A stretch of DNA of 64,000 nucleotides from Candidatus Paracaedibacteraceae bacterium (GCA_019636035.1 JAHBYI010000001.1:737508-801507); one strand, 5' to 3'; counted from the first letter of the stretch, positions 52,295-61,571 are shown. Notes: generated by a model from the letters alone, not told the origin. Numbers and translations are program-made.

Positions 52295-52984
52295 TTACAC
52301 CGCATACAAAATATAATACAAGGCACCGGCTGTTGCTGAGGTCGTAATTAAAATCCAGCCGGGTGGTGTCAATACAGCAGGCAGGACGCTTGTAACCCAG
52401 GCAAATGTATAATAGGTGGATAGTGCTGTTCCTGTACTGGCGGATATGTTGATTCCCAAACGCAAATAGCGTAAAACTTTATGAAGCGGGTGTTCTTGCG
52501 ATTGCAAAATATCATTCTTCCATTGGCGCATTTTGCTGGCAAGTCCCATGAGATCATTGGTAATTTGCTCTTGATTTTTCTCGACGTTTTCTAATTCTAC
52601 GCCTGTTTGCTGTGTTGCCTCGAGGAGTGCTCTTAACATTCTGTTATTTTCTGCCAAGAGAAATTCCATGCTTGCAATACGTTCTGAAAGCATTTTGTTT
52701 TCTTGTTTTAATCGCCATGTTTCTGTCAAAAGCTCTTCGGTATTGGTCGGTTTAGGGGGCTGTTCCGGGACTAAGGCTTGCATTTGCACCGGTTGTGGAG
52801 GCAAAGTTTCGTCATCATCTGAATAGTAGGGTGCAGACGGTTCCTCAGCAAGATTTAAGACGGGGTATTGCTGTGATGATTTTTGTGCATACATTTGTGC
52901 TAACAGCGGATACGTGTTTTGCTGTGATGGTAGTGTGGTTTCATAACCCCATGCAAAAGAGAGTAAAACAAAAATAATGTGCAT
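52295..52984 (-). CDS. Secreted coiled-coil protein with C-terminal membrane segment, SNARE-like
   Basis: 229 aa. Signal peptide (MHIIFVLLSFAWG), a Pro/Gln/Glu-rich stretch, then a long helix at residues ~83-160 (LLTETWRLKQENKMLSERIA, MEFLLAENNRMLRALLE, TGVELENVEKNQEQITNDL). The last segment lines up with the SNAP-25 second half (G-x-x-L-E-x-I-E-x-x-x-x-Q-I-x-x-D), with Thr in place of the central Gln. Hydrophobic C terminus, two passes (STGTALSTYYTFAWVTSVLP; WILITTSATAGALYYILYAV). Same overall plan as the 51623 gene, 84 bp downstream. AGGTGAG ribosome-binding site. An element copy lies 27 bp upstream of the start. Confidence 0.5.
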   Translation of the reverse strand: MHIIFVLLSFAWGYETTLPSQQNTYPLLAQMYAQKSSQQYPVLNLAEEPSAPYYSDDDETLPPQPVQMQALVPEQPPKPTNTEELLTETWRLKQENKMLSERIASMEFLLAENNRMLRALLEATQQTGVELENVEKNQEQITNDLMGLASKMRQWKNDILQSQEHPLHKVLRYLRLGINISASTGTALSTYYTFAWVTSVLPAVLTPPGWILITTSATAGALYYILYAV

Positions 52985-53011
52985 GACTCACCTATAAGTT
53001 GATTGAGCATA

Positions 53012-53098
53012 TATAGCCGCCCCCTTATCATCCAGCTATGCATTAACTGTACACGTCGCTCCTCGCGCCTGTACCTGGATTAAATGGTTCTAGCTATA
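53012..53098 (+). repeat. Dispersed inverted-repeat element, shortened copy C
   Basis: Left end TATAGCCGCCCCCTTATCAT resembles copy A's left end; the middle CTGTACACGTCGCTCCTCGC and right end ATTAAATGGTTCTAGCTATA are near-identical to copy A. About 20 bp of the centre (one hairpin arm) is deleted. It sits upstream of the SNARE-like operon. Confidence 0.8.
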
Positions 53099-53221
53099 TT
53101 TAGGTTAGGCCTGATGAATACATCCTGTCAAAAATAAAACGCATACCTTTAAAAAACAGTTGAAGTCGACTAAAATATATTAAGAATTGTTCTGTATAGA
53201 TGAATTATATAAGGTAATGCG

Positions 53222-53827
53222 ATGACTAATTTTTTATCTCTTCCTGTCGATGTTATGGCTGTGAGCAAATTCCAGCCAACGGATGCGATTCAGGATGTCA
53301 TCAATAAGGGGTATCGGCTTTTTGGTGAAAATCGGGTTCAAGAAGCTGCACTGAAATGGCCTGATTTATTGCAGCGAAATCCTCAGTGTCGCTTGCATTT
53401 AATTGGCCCTTTACAAACCAATAAGGTTCGTCAAGCCCTACAGCTTTTCCAGGGGATTGAGACCATTGATCGTCCGAGACTCGTTGATGAAATTATTAAC
53501 CATAAATCGAGTATTGACTGCCGGGTATCTGAGTTTTTGATTCAGGTTAATATTGGTGAAGAGCCGCAAAAGGCCGGTGTTATGCCCGCTGATTTTGAGG
53601 CACTGCTCACCTATTGTCGCGAAGTCAATTTACCAATTTCAGGGATCATGTGTATCCCGCCCGTTAATTTAGATCCTGTGCCGTACTTTATGGCTATGAA
53701 CGCTTTAAGTCAGGCGTATTCATTACCGACAACGAGTATGGGCATGTCGAGCGATTATAACCAAGCGATTGCCTGTGGCAGCACGCGCATTCGTATTGGG
53801 ACGGCTCTGTTTGGCAATAGGCGTTAA
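53222..53827 (+). CDS. YggS-family PLP-binding homeostasis protein
   Basis: 201 aa. MAVSKFQPTDAIQDVI with the PLP-binding Lys, YRLFGENRVQEAALKWP, LHLIGPLQTNK, LIQVNIGEEPQKAG, SMGMSSDYNQAI and STRIRIGTALFG make the fold-type III PLP protein family. Maintains cellular PLP and amino-acid balance. It is about 20 residues shorter at the N terminus than usual, beginning just before the active-site strand. Convergent with xseA (4-bp overlap). Confidence 0.92.
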   Translation: MTNFLSLPVDVMAVSKFQPTDAIQDVINKGYRLFGENRVQEAALKWPDLLQRNPQCRLHLIGPLQTNKVRQALQLFQGIETIDRPRLVDEIINHKSSIDCRVSEFLIQVNIGEEPQKAGVMPADFEALLTYCREVNLPISGIMCIPPVNLDPVPYFMAMNALSQAYSLPTTSMGMSSDYNQAIACGSTRIRIGTALFGNRR

Positions 53828-55167
53828 AATAAACTCGGTTGATGGGCGGTTGTTTTCTCTTTCTTTTTTTTGTGAGGTAGAGATCCTCCTGTTTTAATGA
53901 CCTCAACTTTTCCATCGCCGAACATGAGATTAACGGGCGTATTGGGAAATTTCCGAGAGCAAGTGATTGATTCTCCTGACTCTGTTGTCACCATAGCAAA
54001 ACCACGATCGAGAACTTTTTGAAAACTGGCTTGATCGAGACGTGTTGACAGTTGGTTGAATCGCTCTAGGCATAACTCGAGTTGATCCTTAGGATGGCGT
54101 AGTCGGATAAAGGTATGAGCAAGGCGATCTTGATGAATCTGGCATAATTGGGGGAGAGCTCTGATCAATCGATCTGACCAATCATCAACGCGTTGCATGC
54201 CTTCTTCGATGAGGCGTTGTGGGTTAATGAGCCCGCGCTCAAGGCTGGTTAGCTGTAGGGTGCGATGATCTAAAATGTGGTGCATAACGTCCAACTGACG
54301 GCGACTGCGATCCTCTAAAAATCCCATAAGTTCAGCGAGAACAGGAACAGTAAATTCCGCCGCCCCCGTTGGGGTTGGGGCACGGAGGTCGGCTGCGTAA
54401 TCAATGAGTGTTGTATCTGTTTCATGACCAACGGCCGAGATAAGGGGGATTTGGCTATTGGCCGCGGCACGCACAACCAGCTCTTCGTTAAATGCCCATA
54501 AATCTTCGAGGCTTCCACCTCCGCGCGCGACGATTAAGACGTCGGGACGATTGGGCATAGCGTTAAACCCTTGGATCGCTGCTGTTATTTGTTCAGCAGC
54601 ACCAACTCCTTGAACAGCAACAGGCCAGACGATAACGTGGCATGGGAACCGATCCTTGATGCGATGCAGAATGTCTCGAATAACGGCCCCTGTTGGTGAT
54701 GTGATAACCCCAATCGTTTGCGGAAATTTAGGAATTTGTTTTTTGCGTTCGGCAGCGAATAACCCTTCGGCTGCAAGAAGGCGTTTACGTTCCTCTAAAA
54801 GCTTGAGTAAAGCCCCTTGACCGGAGGCTTCGTAACTTTCAACAACCATTTGGTATTTTGATCGTGCAGGGTAGGTTGTAATTCGACCTGTTGCGATAAT
54901 TTCGAGGCCGTCTTCGAGCTGTATGGGGTTTTTGGAGTAGGATCCGCGCCAAGAGACAGCATCCATCACGGCATTTTCGTCTTTCAGGGCATAGTAAATA
55001 TGGCCGGAGGTGTGACGTTTGAGCCCTGAGATTTCTCCCTTGATGCGGACAAAGTTAAATTGATCTTCAACGGTGCGTTTGAGGGCGTTGGATAAATCAC
55101 TGACAGACAAAACAGGAATAAGAGAAGTCGTTTCAGAGAAAAGTTGTGTTTCTGACACCCGCGTCAC
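53824..55167 (-). CDS. xseA: Exodeoxyribonuclease VII large subunit
   Basis: 447 aa. N-terminal OB domain (VRIKGEISGLKRHTSGHIYYALKDENAVMDA in part), then the catalytic PF02601 region with IGVITSPTGAVIRDILHRI, VLIVARGGGSLEDLWAFNEE and ISAVGHETDTTLIDYAADLRAPTPTGAAE. Processive ssDNA nuclease with XseB. xseB is separate at 43100. Divergent from hemA. Confidence 0.95.
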   Translation of the reverse strand: MTRVSETQLFSETTSLIPVLSVSDLSNALKRTVEDQFNFVRIKGEISGLKRHTSGHIYYALKDENAVMDAVSWRGSYSKNPIQLEDGLEIIATGRITTYPARSKYQMVVESYEASGQGALLKLLEERKRLLAAEGLFAAERKKQIPKFPQTIGVITSPTGAVIRDILHRIKDRFPCHVIVWPVAVQGVGAAEQITAAIQGFNAMPNRPDVLIVARGGGSLEDLWAFNEELVVRAAANSQIPLISAVGHETDTTLIDYAADLRAPTPTGAAEFTVPVLAELMGFLEDRSRRQLDVMHHILDHRTLQLTSLERGLINPQRLIEEGMQRVDDWSDRLIRALPQLCQIHQDRLAHTFIRLRHPKDQLELCLERFNQLSTRLDQASFQKVLDRGFAMVTTESGESITCSRKFPNTPVNLMFGDGKVEVIKTGGSLPHKKKKEKTTAHQPSLF

Positions 55168-55201
55168 CTTGTCATTGTGTAAAAGTAAAATTATGCCTTA
55201 T

Positions 55202-55222
55202 ACTGGTACTATACCAGTTTTT
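55202..55222. promoter_or_regulatory. Hairpin/operator in the xseA-hemA intergenic region
   Basis: ACTGGTA-CTA-TACCAGT, a perfect 7-bp stem with 3-nt loop, followed by TTTT. It ends 12 bp before the hemA ATG I prefer. Could be an attenuator-like hairpin or a repressor site for hemA. Confidence 0.5.
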
Positions 55223-55234
55223 GGCTCAGAAAAA

Positions 55235-56449
55235 ATGTATTACGATAACTTTTTTGATACTTATCTTGCGACCCTCAAGGACGAGGGACGCTATCGTGTT
55301 TTTATTAATTTGGAACGTGTTGTTGGCCGGGCTCCTTATGCTTTATGGCATCCTGATGATCGTGCTGTCGACGAGGTTGTGGTTTGGTGTAGTAATGACT
55401 ATCTTGCTTTAAGCCAAAACCCGGAAGTTGTTGATGCTTTGGTCAGTGCTGCTCAAAATTATGGTGCGGGTTCAGGGGGGACTAGAAATATTTCGGGGAC
55501 GGCTCATCCTCATGTCATGCTAGAACAAGCCGTTGCTAACTTCCACGGTAAAGAAGCAGGGCTTATTTTTTCATCAGGATATGTGGCTAATGAGGCAACG
55601 ATTTGCACGTTGGCAGGGAATTTACCGGGATGTATTGTCTTTAGTGATGAAAAAAATCATGCGTCGATGATCCAGGGGATTCGGAATAGTCGCTGTGAAA
55701 AACATGTGTTTAAGCATAATGACATGGCTGATCTTGAGTCCAAGTTAAAACAAGTGCCTTTGGGTGCGCCAAAATTAATTGTCTTCACAGCTGTTTATTC
55801 CATGGATGGTGACATGGCTCCTGCTGCAGAAATTGTTGCGCTGGCTAAGAAATATAATGCTTTGACCTTTATTGATGAAGTGCATGCTGTCGGTATGTAC
55901 GGTGCTACGGGGGCAGGGGCGTCAGAGCTTTTAGGATTGCAGCACGAGATTGACATTATCCAGGGTAATTTTGCTAAAGGATTTGGCGTTGTTGGGGGGT
56001 ATATCACAGGAAATCGTAATTTGATTGATTACGTGCGTAGTGCAGCCTCCGGGTTTATTTTTACAACCTCGATGCCACCGGCAACAGCGGCTGCAATTAT
56101 GAAATCCATGGACTTGATCCGAGATGGTGTTGCTTTGCGTGATCAGTTTTGGCAGCGGGTTTGTTACTTTAAACAACAAATTGCCAAGACAACATTGCCC
56201 TATCGGGAAACTCAAGGTCACATTATCCCTGTTGTGGTTGGCAATGCTGCTTTGTGTAAGGAAATATGCGACCGCCTCCTTTATGAAGATAAAATTTATA
56301 TTCAGCCTATTAATTACCCAACGGTTCCTGTGGGGCAAGAACGGTTGCGGATTACGATAACGCCAGCGCATACGAATGAGCATATCGACCAATTAATTAA
56401 CGCCCTTGTGCGTGTTTACCAAGACTATCAATTGAGCCAAGCTGCCTAA
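55235..56449 (+). CDS. hemA: 5-aminolevulinate synthase (C4 pathway)
   Basis: 404 aa from ATG 55235, the family start (MYYDNFFDTYLATLKDEGRY, then RVFINLERV). Class II PLP aminotransferase fold: WCSNDYLALSQNPEV, GAGSGGTRNISGTAHPHVML, FSDEKNHASMIQGIR, FIDEVHAVGMYG and the PLP-Lys in NFAKGFGVVGGYI. Condenses glycine and succinyl-CoA, the first haem step in alphaproteobacteria and mitochondria. Upstream in-frame ATGs (55073, 55193) lie in or near xseA and before a hairpin. A three-unit repeat array follows the stop. Confidence 0.95.
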   Translation: MYYDNFFDTYLATLKDEGRYRVFINLERVVGRAPYALWHPDDRAVDEVVVWCSNDYLALSQNPEVVDALVSAAQNYGAGSGGTRNISGTAHPHVMLEQAVANFHGKEAGLIFSSGYVANEATICTLAGNLPGCIVFSDEKNHASMIQGIRNSRCEKHVFKHNDMADLESKLKQVPLGAPKLIVFTAVYSMDGDMAPAAEIVALAKKYNALTFIDEVHAVGMYGATGAGASELLGLQHEIDIIQGNFAKGFGVVGGYITGNRNLIDYVRSAASGFIFTTSMPPATAAAIMKSMDLIRDGVALRDQFWQRVCYFKQQIAKTTLPYRETQGHIIPVVVGNAALCKEICDRLLYEDKIYIQPINYPTVPVGQERLRITITPAHTNEHIDQLINALVRVYQDYQLSQAA

Positions 56450-56450
56450 G

Positions 56451-56602
56451 TTTGGATCCTGAAATTGACAAATGTCATTTTGCGGATCCAAAATCGAGTG
56501 TCAATTTGGATCCTGAAATCGACAAATGTCATTTTGCAGATCCGAAATCGAGTGTTAATTTGGATCCTGAAATCGACAAATGTCATTTTGCGGATCCAAA
56601 AT
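56451..56602. repeat. Three-unit inverted-repeat array, 54-bp period, with no ATPase gene (locus 3)
   Basis: TTTGGATCCTGAAAT recurs at 56451, 56505 and 56559, exactly 54 bp apart. Each unit has arms TTTGGATCC / GGATCCAAA (unit 2 right arm AGATCCGAA) around a 24-nt core with GACAAATGTCATTTTGC. CAAATGTCATTTTG is identical to the core upstream of the ATPase gene at 28520. The array lies between hemA and the convergent tsaE, with no ATPase gene adjoining. It almost fills the 168-bp gap. Confidence 0.9.
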
Positions 56603-56617
56603 AGTGATATCCTCTCT

Positions 56618-57043
56618 TTATGTATCCTTGCCAGAGATTATGTTAATAGTAATGCACCGCGTTTGGTCAGGATTGATGGTGATACGGATATCGATGCGTT
56701 GGGCGGGTAAATAGTTGCCAAGGCGTTCCGGCCATTCGATCAGACAGATTTTATCATGAAACGCATCAAGCAACCCTAACTCTTCGGCATCATATTCAGA
56801 TTTAAGGCGATATAAGTCGCAGTGCCATAAGGCTCCGCTGGGGGTATCATATTCCTGAATGATGGTAAATGTTGGGCTTGGAACCTCGGTAATTGATGGA
56901 TCTAGGGATTGGATGAAGGCTCGGCTAAATGTTGTCTTGCCTGCGCCAAGATCGCCCCAAAGGCAAATAACACGAGGGGGAATCACTTCTTGCGCGAGGG
57001 TATGAGCCAAATTTTGAAGGTCAGTTTCTGTGTATGTTTTCAT
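56618..57043 (-). CDS. tsaE: tRNA threonylcarbamoyladenosine biosynthesis ATPase TsaE
   Basis: 141 aa. Walker A LWGDLGAGKTTFSRAF, VPSPTFTIIQEYDTPSG with the switch Thr, WHCDLYRLKSEYDAEELGL and ICLIEWPERLG. Energises the TsaB-TsaD complex; tsaD is at 25567. The last ~15 residues (CITINIISGKDT) are less conserved and abut the repeat array. tilS lies 10 bp upstream of its start. Confidence 0.94.
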   Translation of the reverse strand: MKTYTETDLQNLAHTLAQEVIPPRVICLWGDLGAGKTTFSRAFIQSLDPSITEVPSPTFTIIQEYDTPSGALWHCDLYRLKSEYDAEELGLLDAFHDKICLIEWPERLGNYLPAQRIDIRITINPDQTRCITINIISGKDT

Positions 57044-57053
57044 AGAAAATCCT

Positions 57054-58148
57054 TTAAGTTAAGGGGCGTTTGAAGAGAATCCAATGCTCGGAGTTGGGCT
57101 GAAAGACATAGCTGGGTACGTCAAGAGGGGGCGCAACTTTATGATGAACATAACGGAGGTCTGTTAACGCGCGTTGTTCACGACTAATCATGATTGTTTT
57201 CTGACGGGGTGAAAAAAGCCATCCACCTAAGGTGCAACGACGCCCGCACATGAGTTCTGACACAAGACGATCAATTTTTGCCTTTGACATAGGATAGGGA
57301 TAATCGGTCACACTTTGGCATAGCCGTTGAATGAGGTCATGGCGTGCCGTTATTGAAAGGGACTGGAACGCGGTTTGATTGATCATCATAACGCCATGGG
57401 GATGAATTGTGACATGGCATCGGATAAATCGTGTTACGTCTTGTGTTGTGCGTTTGTACGTTTGAGTGGCCGTTTCCATTAATCCTTGGATTTTCTCCAG
57501 GGGGAAATGACGTTCAATGTCTGCTCGGTTTGTGCGAATTCTACCCCGTTCATAGGTTAATTTCAGATTGCTGGAATCATTAACATAAGGAATTTTGTTA
57601 TTGGCCGCATAGGATAAAATTTGTTGCTTGCTCCAGGTCAGGAGAGGGCGAATTAAGACACCAAAATGTTGAAACGCTAAGGCCGGAATCCCTTGCATGC
57701 CACGATGGCCGGAGGATTGGCACTGCCTCATGTAGAGTGTTTCCCACTGGTCATCTCTGTGATGGGCTATGAATAAGTAAAGAACGCCATTTTTAGTGCT
57801 CCATTGTTGGAGCAACTGATGTCGGGCATGGCGTGCTGATTCTTGGATACGTGTGGTTGGTTTTTCCCCCTTCCAGGTGAGGATTTCGGCATGAATCGCC
57901 AAACGAGTAAGATTTTCTTGTGTTAATTCTGCCTCAGCCGTTGACTCAGGCCGTAGGCCATGATTGACGATGAGAGCTGTGATTCTGGGAAAAATTTGGC
58001 TGAGCAAGTGACACAGAACCATACTGTCAGGGCCACCCGAGACAGCAACAGCAATGGGGCTTGTCGATGGAATCGTCACAAGGTGTGTTAAAGTCTGTTG
58101 AAAAGTAACTAAATCCAAAGTCATTGCAGTGTTGGTTAATATCGTCAA
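57054..58148 (-). CDS. tilS: tRNA(Ile)-lysidine synthetase TilS
   Basis: 364 aa. PP-loop AVAVSGGPDSMVLCHLL, then VNHGLRPESTAEA, ARHARHQLLQQW and LFIAHHRDDQWETLYMR, HRGMQGIPA and RPLLTWSKQQIL. Converts C34 to lysidine in tRNA-Ile(CAU). The C-terminal domains are short. Upstream of tsaE in the same direction. Confidence 0.93.
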   Translation of the reverse strand: MTILTNTAMTLDLVTFQQTLTHLVTIPSTSPIAVAVSGGPDSMVLCHLLSQIFPRITALIVNHGLRPESTAEAELTQENLTRLAIHAEILTWKGEKPTTRIQESARHARHQLLQQWSTKNGVLYLFIAHHRDDQWETLYMRQCQSSGHRGMQGIPALAFQHFGVLIRPLLTWSKQQILSYAANNKIPYVNDSSNLKLTYERGRIRTNRADIERHFPLEKIQGLMETATQTYKRTTQDVTRFIRCHVTIHPHGVMMINQTAFQSLSITARHDLIQRLCQSVTDYPYPMSKAKIDRLVSELMCGRRCTLGGWLFSPRQKTIMISREQRALTDLRYVHHKVAPPLDVPSYVFQPNSEHWILFKRPLT

Positions 58149-58184
58149 TAATTTAAATAGTTAACCCCTTTTTTATACCATGAA

Positions 58185-60701
58185 TTGCCGGTCGTGAGTA
58201 CTAAAAACACAGTTTGTCGATTTATGATCCAAGGTGCCATTCTCCTTGGTATTGGGTGGGATATGGGGTATGCAGAGACGCCGGACAAGGCTCAGATTAC
58301 TGAATCAATTCAGAATCAATTGAAACTTTTGGAGCAAATGCCAGAGGAAAGGGTAATACCGCACCCTCCCTCAGCAGAGCTTGCAAAACGTCCGGCAAAA
58401 CAAGATCCTCATCAAGAAATCAAGAAATTATCTGCTGACATTTGGACTGAACGCAAAGATGATAAAGCATCGCTCATTGTTCATTTTGACAATGGTTTGC
58501 CGTATCCGGCTCTTTTTCGACGAGGGGAGTATCTTTATTTAGCCCTTTCTTTTCCAACAGACATTAGCCAGAAAAAATGGTTGGATGCGGTTGTCCCGGA
58601 AATAACAGCGTTGGAAATTATTCCTGCCGAAGAAGCTACGGTTATTCGATGGAAAATTGATCATGTTTATCCTCAGATGCGGATTGATGATGATAAGAAT
58701 CAATTCATCATTGAGTTTTTGTCGAAAAAACCCAATAAAGAAGGCTTTGATCTTGAAGTTTTTCAGCCGCGTCGCCAAGGAGGACCCTTTGCCGCAAAGT
58801 TAAAGAATGCACAGGCCGATGCTGTGTTTGACTTGGCTAATGGACAGTCTTTGTTTATTGTTTTTGCTGATCAAACCAATAAAATCATTCCGGCCTATGA
58901 TTATCCTGATTTTACGATTCTTGAATCCTACCAAGGCGTAGCGTTTGAGCTTAAGTCCGAAGATTTGGAGTGTTCTTATGTCCGTAAGATGATTCATTTA
59001 AATAAAGTGGGTGGGTTGGGGAACTCGATTGCAACCGTTGATGTTGCTGTTTCAGAATCGCGCACTATTTTTGATGACTTTGCTCCTGATCATCCGGCAG
59101 AAAATGTTCGTGATTTAATCTCTAAAGTTTACTCTGGCAATCCAACGCTTGAAGATGCTGTTGACTTAGTGTGGAACTATGTATTCCAGGGGTTATCCCT
59201 TGAATCACAGGGTGTTACACATGGTATTTTGGTGAAAAATTCTGACTTAGAGTTGAATAATTTATGGAAAGTTATGACAGGATTGGCAGCCCTGATGCAG
59301 GGACAATACGATCTGGCTCAGAAAAAATTAGAGACAATTCATGATGAACCTGATGTTGCGTTGTGGTTGAGTATTGCTCGGTGCTGTGGGAGTCGAAAAA
59401 TTGACCCGCTTCAGGTGGCTCAGGTCTTATCGGGTAAAAAATATTTGATGAAATTACCCCCTGTTGTTCGAGATAAACTGTGGTTTCGGATCTTAGAGTT
59501 TGGCATGATTCGCAATCAACAGAAAATTCTTGAGGAATATACCTTAAAAGGAGACAGCCCAACAACGCGGATCGCCCAGCCAATGTATCGACTGGTTTCG
59601 TCATATCTGCAGTTGGATCCTCAAAATCCCGGTACGGTTAATGAGCTATTTGATATTTGGCAAGCATCACCAACGACAAAAGTTGGGATCCTTGCTGCAT
59701 TCGAACGACTTAAGTTTTTGCATAAAGCTAAACAAATCACACCAGAGCATGAATTAAAAGAACTAGAAAAACTCAGATTTCAATGGCGAGGGGATCAACT
59801 TGAATATATGATCGCGAAATATTTGATTGATCGGTATATGGAAGAAAAGCAGTATATGAAACTCTTGCCTGTTGCGCGTAAGACAATTAAATATTTCGTT
59901 GCCCAATCTCATGATGATGGCTTGCCTCAATTAATGCAAGAGGCCTTGGTAAAGTATTTTCAGCAGGATAATTTACCTGTTTTGGAAATGTTATCTATTT
60001 TCCAAGAATACACGGGTATTGCGCCTGACAATGATCAGGGTGATATGATTATGATCAAAGCAACAAACATATTAGCCAATTTGGAACTCTATGATGTTGT
60101 TGTCAATTTGTTGCGTGATTATTTAAGCCAAAAAGCTAAAAATGGGGATGACGCTCAGGGGCGGCGGGATCGTATTTTATACCGAATGGCTGTGGCTTAT
60201 CATTTGGACAGAAAGTTCTCTGATGCCTTAAAAACGTTGGATGAGATTAAAAAAATACCTGAAGCGTTGATTGATGACGTGGCTATCTTAAGGTCTGAAG
60301 CTTATCTGCAATCGGGACATGAAGAAAAAGCATTGTCTGAACTGGGCGATACGACTGCGCAATTGATTCATAAAGCAGAAATTTTGTTGGGTGATCGCAA
60401 GTGGCCTCAGGCTCAGGATGTTTATCATGCGTTGTTAGTGAACAAACACACCATATCAGATACTGACAAAGCACAAGCCATCGTCAATTATATTTTATGT
60501 TTGTATATGGATAAGAAACCAGAAAAACTTAAGGAAGTAGCCGCTGACTTTGCTAAATTTATGAAAGGAAAACCGGGTGAGCATGCCTTTGAACTTTTGA
60601 CTGTTCCTGATGCCAAAGTGAGCCTAACTCATCTTCAATCAATTCATCAAGTAGCTTCATTCACAGAGCGTTTAACAGGATTATTTTCTGAAAAAGGTTA
60701 A
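58185..60701 (+). CDS. Large secreted TPR-like alpha-helical repeat protein
   Basis: 838 aa. Signal peptide near residues 14-30 (MIQGAILLGIGWDMGYA). Residues ~85-290 are beta-rich (SLIVHFDNGLPYPALFRRG, YLYLALSFPTDI, TVIRWKIDHVYPQM). From ~330 onward it is helical with TPR-like pairs (MTGLAALMQGQYDLAQKKLE; RILYRMAVAYHLDRKFSDAL; EAYLQSGHEEKALSEL). Probably a periplasmic scaffold, of a type kept in alphaproteobacteria but without assigned role. Start uncertain: TTG 58185, GTG 58194 or ATG 58224; no good ribosome-binding site is visible. Confidence 0.65.
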   Translation: MPVVSTKNTVCRFMIQGAILLGIGWDMGYAETPDKAQITESIQNQLKLLEQMPEERVIPHPPSAELAKRPAKQDPHQEIKKLSADIWTERKDDKASLIVHFDNGLPYPALFRRGEYLYLALSFPTDISQKKWLDAVVPEITALEIIPAEEATVIRWKIDHVYPQMRIDDDKNQFIIEFLSKKPNKEGFDLEVFQPRRQGGPFAAKLKNAQADAVFDLANGQSLFIVFADQTNKIIPAYDYPDFTILESYQGVAFELKSEDLECSYVRKMIHLNKVGGLGNSIATVDVAVSESRTIFDDFAPDHPAENVRDLISKVYSGNPTLEDAVDLVWNYVFQGLSLESQGVTHGILVKNSDLELNNLWKVMTGLAALMQGQYDLAQKKLETIHDEPDVALWLSIARCCGSRKIDPLQVAQVLSGKKYLMKLPPVVRDKLWFRILEFGMIRNQQKILEEYTLKGDSPTTRIAQPMYRLVSSYLQLDPQNPGTVNELFDIWQASPTTKVGILAAFERLKFLHKAKQITPEHELKELEKLRFQWRGDQLEYMIAKYLIDRYMEEKQYMKLLPVARKTIKYFVAQSHDDGLPQLMQEALVKYFQQDNLPVLEMLSIFQEYTGIAPDNDQGDMIMIKATNILANLELYDVVVNLLRDYLSQKAKNGDDAQGRRDRILYRMAVAYHLDRKFSDALKTLDEIKKIPEALIDDVAILRSEAYLQSGHEEKALSELGDTTAQLIHKAEILLGDRKWPQAQDVYHALLVNKHTISDTDKAQAIVNYILCLYMDKKPEKLKEVAADFAKFMKGKPGEHAFELLTVPDAKVSLTHLQSIHQVASFTERLTGLFSEKG

Positions 60702-60803
60702 TATATCAATTTGTTTTTATCCTGATCAATTTGTATTGATTTGACTCAATGAATATAACCAGATATTATGATTTGACTGTCTTGACTGTGGATATTTTTG
60801 AGG

Positions 60804-61571
60804 ATGCTTTATAAGAAAATCGCGTTGTTCCCATCACGTCATCCAAAGGCACAAGCCTTTGTCGATGAAGCAAAGAGACACTTGGAGATTGTTCCTTTAG
60901 AAGATGCTGATTGCATTGTTGTTATTGGCGGTGACGGATTTATGCTGCATGCCTTGCATAATCTAAACGGTCTCAATATTCCTTTTTTTGGGGTGCATGC
61001 GGGAACCATCGGGTTTTTAATGAATGATGTTGCACCTCAAGATCTCAGAGTGAAAATCCAAGAGGCAGACGTTACTGAACTTTATCCTTTGCGTATGACT
61101 GCTACTGACATTCAAGGGCAAGAGCATGCTCATAACGCAATCAATGAGGTATCGCTGATGCGTCAGTCACCGCAGGCAGGAAAGATTCAGATCTTAGTGG
61201 ATGGTATTGAGCGCATGCCTGAACTCGTTAGTGATGGTATTTTGGTTGCAACACCGGCGGGCAGTACAGCTTATAATTTGTCTGCACATGGCCCTATTAT
61301 TCCCTTAAGTGCGAATCTGTTGGCCTTGACGCCAATTAGCCCTTTTCGGCCAAGACGTTGGCGTGGGGCATTGTTACCAAGCTCAGCTCAAATCTGCTTT
61401 ACGATTTGTGATGCTGAGGATCGTCCTATGAGTGTATCTGCGGATTATCAGATGGTTGATCAAGTAAAGAGTGTTGTTGTTGAACAAGATCGAGAGAATC
61501 CGTTCCGAGTTCTTTTTACGCGTGACCATGATTTAGAAGATCGGATCCTGCGAGAACAATTTTCAGTATGA
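60804..61571 (+). CDS. nadK: NAD kinase
   Basis: 255 aa. CIVVIGGDGFMLHALHNL (GGDG), FFGVHAGTIGFLMN, NAINEVSLMR (NE), DGILVATPAGSTAYNLSAHGPI and the C-terminal strands match the short alphaproteobacterial NadK. Makes NADP from NAD. ATG 60804 taken; TTG 60798 also in frame. ATGA overlap with prmC. Confidence 0.93.
   Translation: MLYKKIALFPSRHPKAQAFVDEAKRHLEIVPLEDADCIVVIGGDGFMLHALHNLNGLNIPFFGVHAGTIGFLMNDVAPQDLRVKIQEADVTELYPLRMTATDIQGQEHAHNAINEVSLMRQSPQAGKIQILVDGIERMPELVSDGILVATPAGSTAYNLSAHGPIIPLSANLLALTPISPFRPRRWRGALLPSSAQICFTICDAEDRPMSVSADYQMVDQVKSVVVEQDRENPFRVLFTRDHDLEDRILREQFSV

Noticed and set aside
56451..56602. CRISPR array
   Set aside because: Three 54-bp units are tandem copies; the sequence between palindromes is itself conserved (ATCGAGTGT), with no unique spacers and no cas genes.
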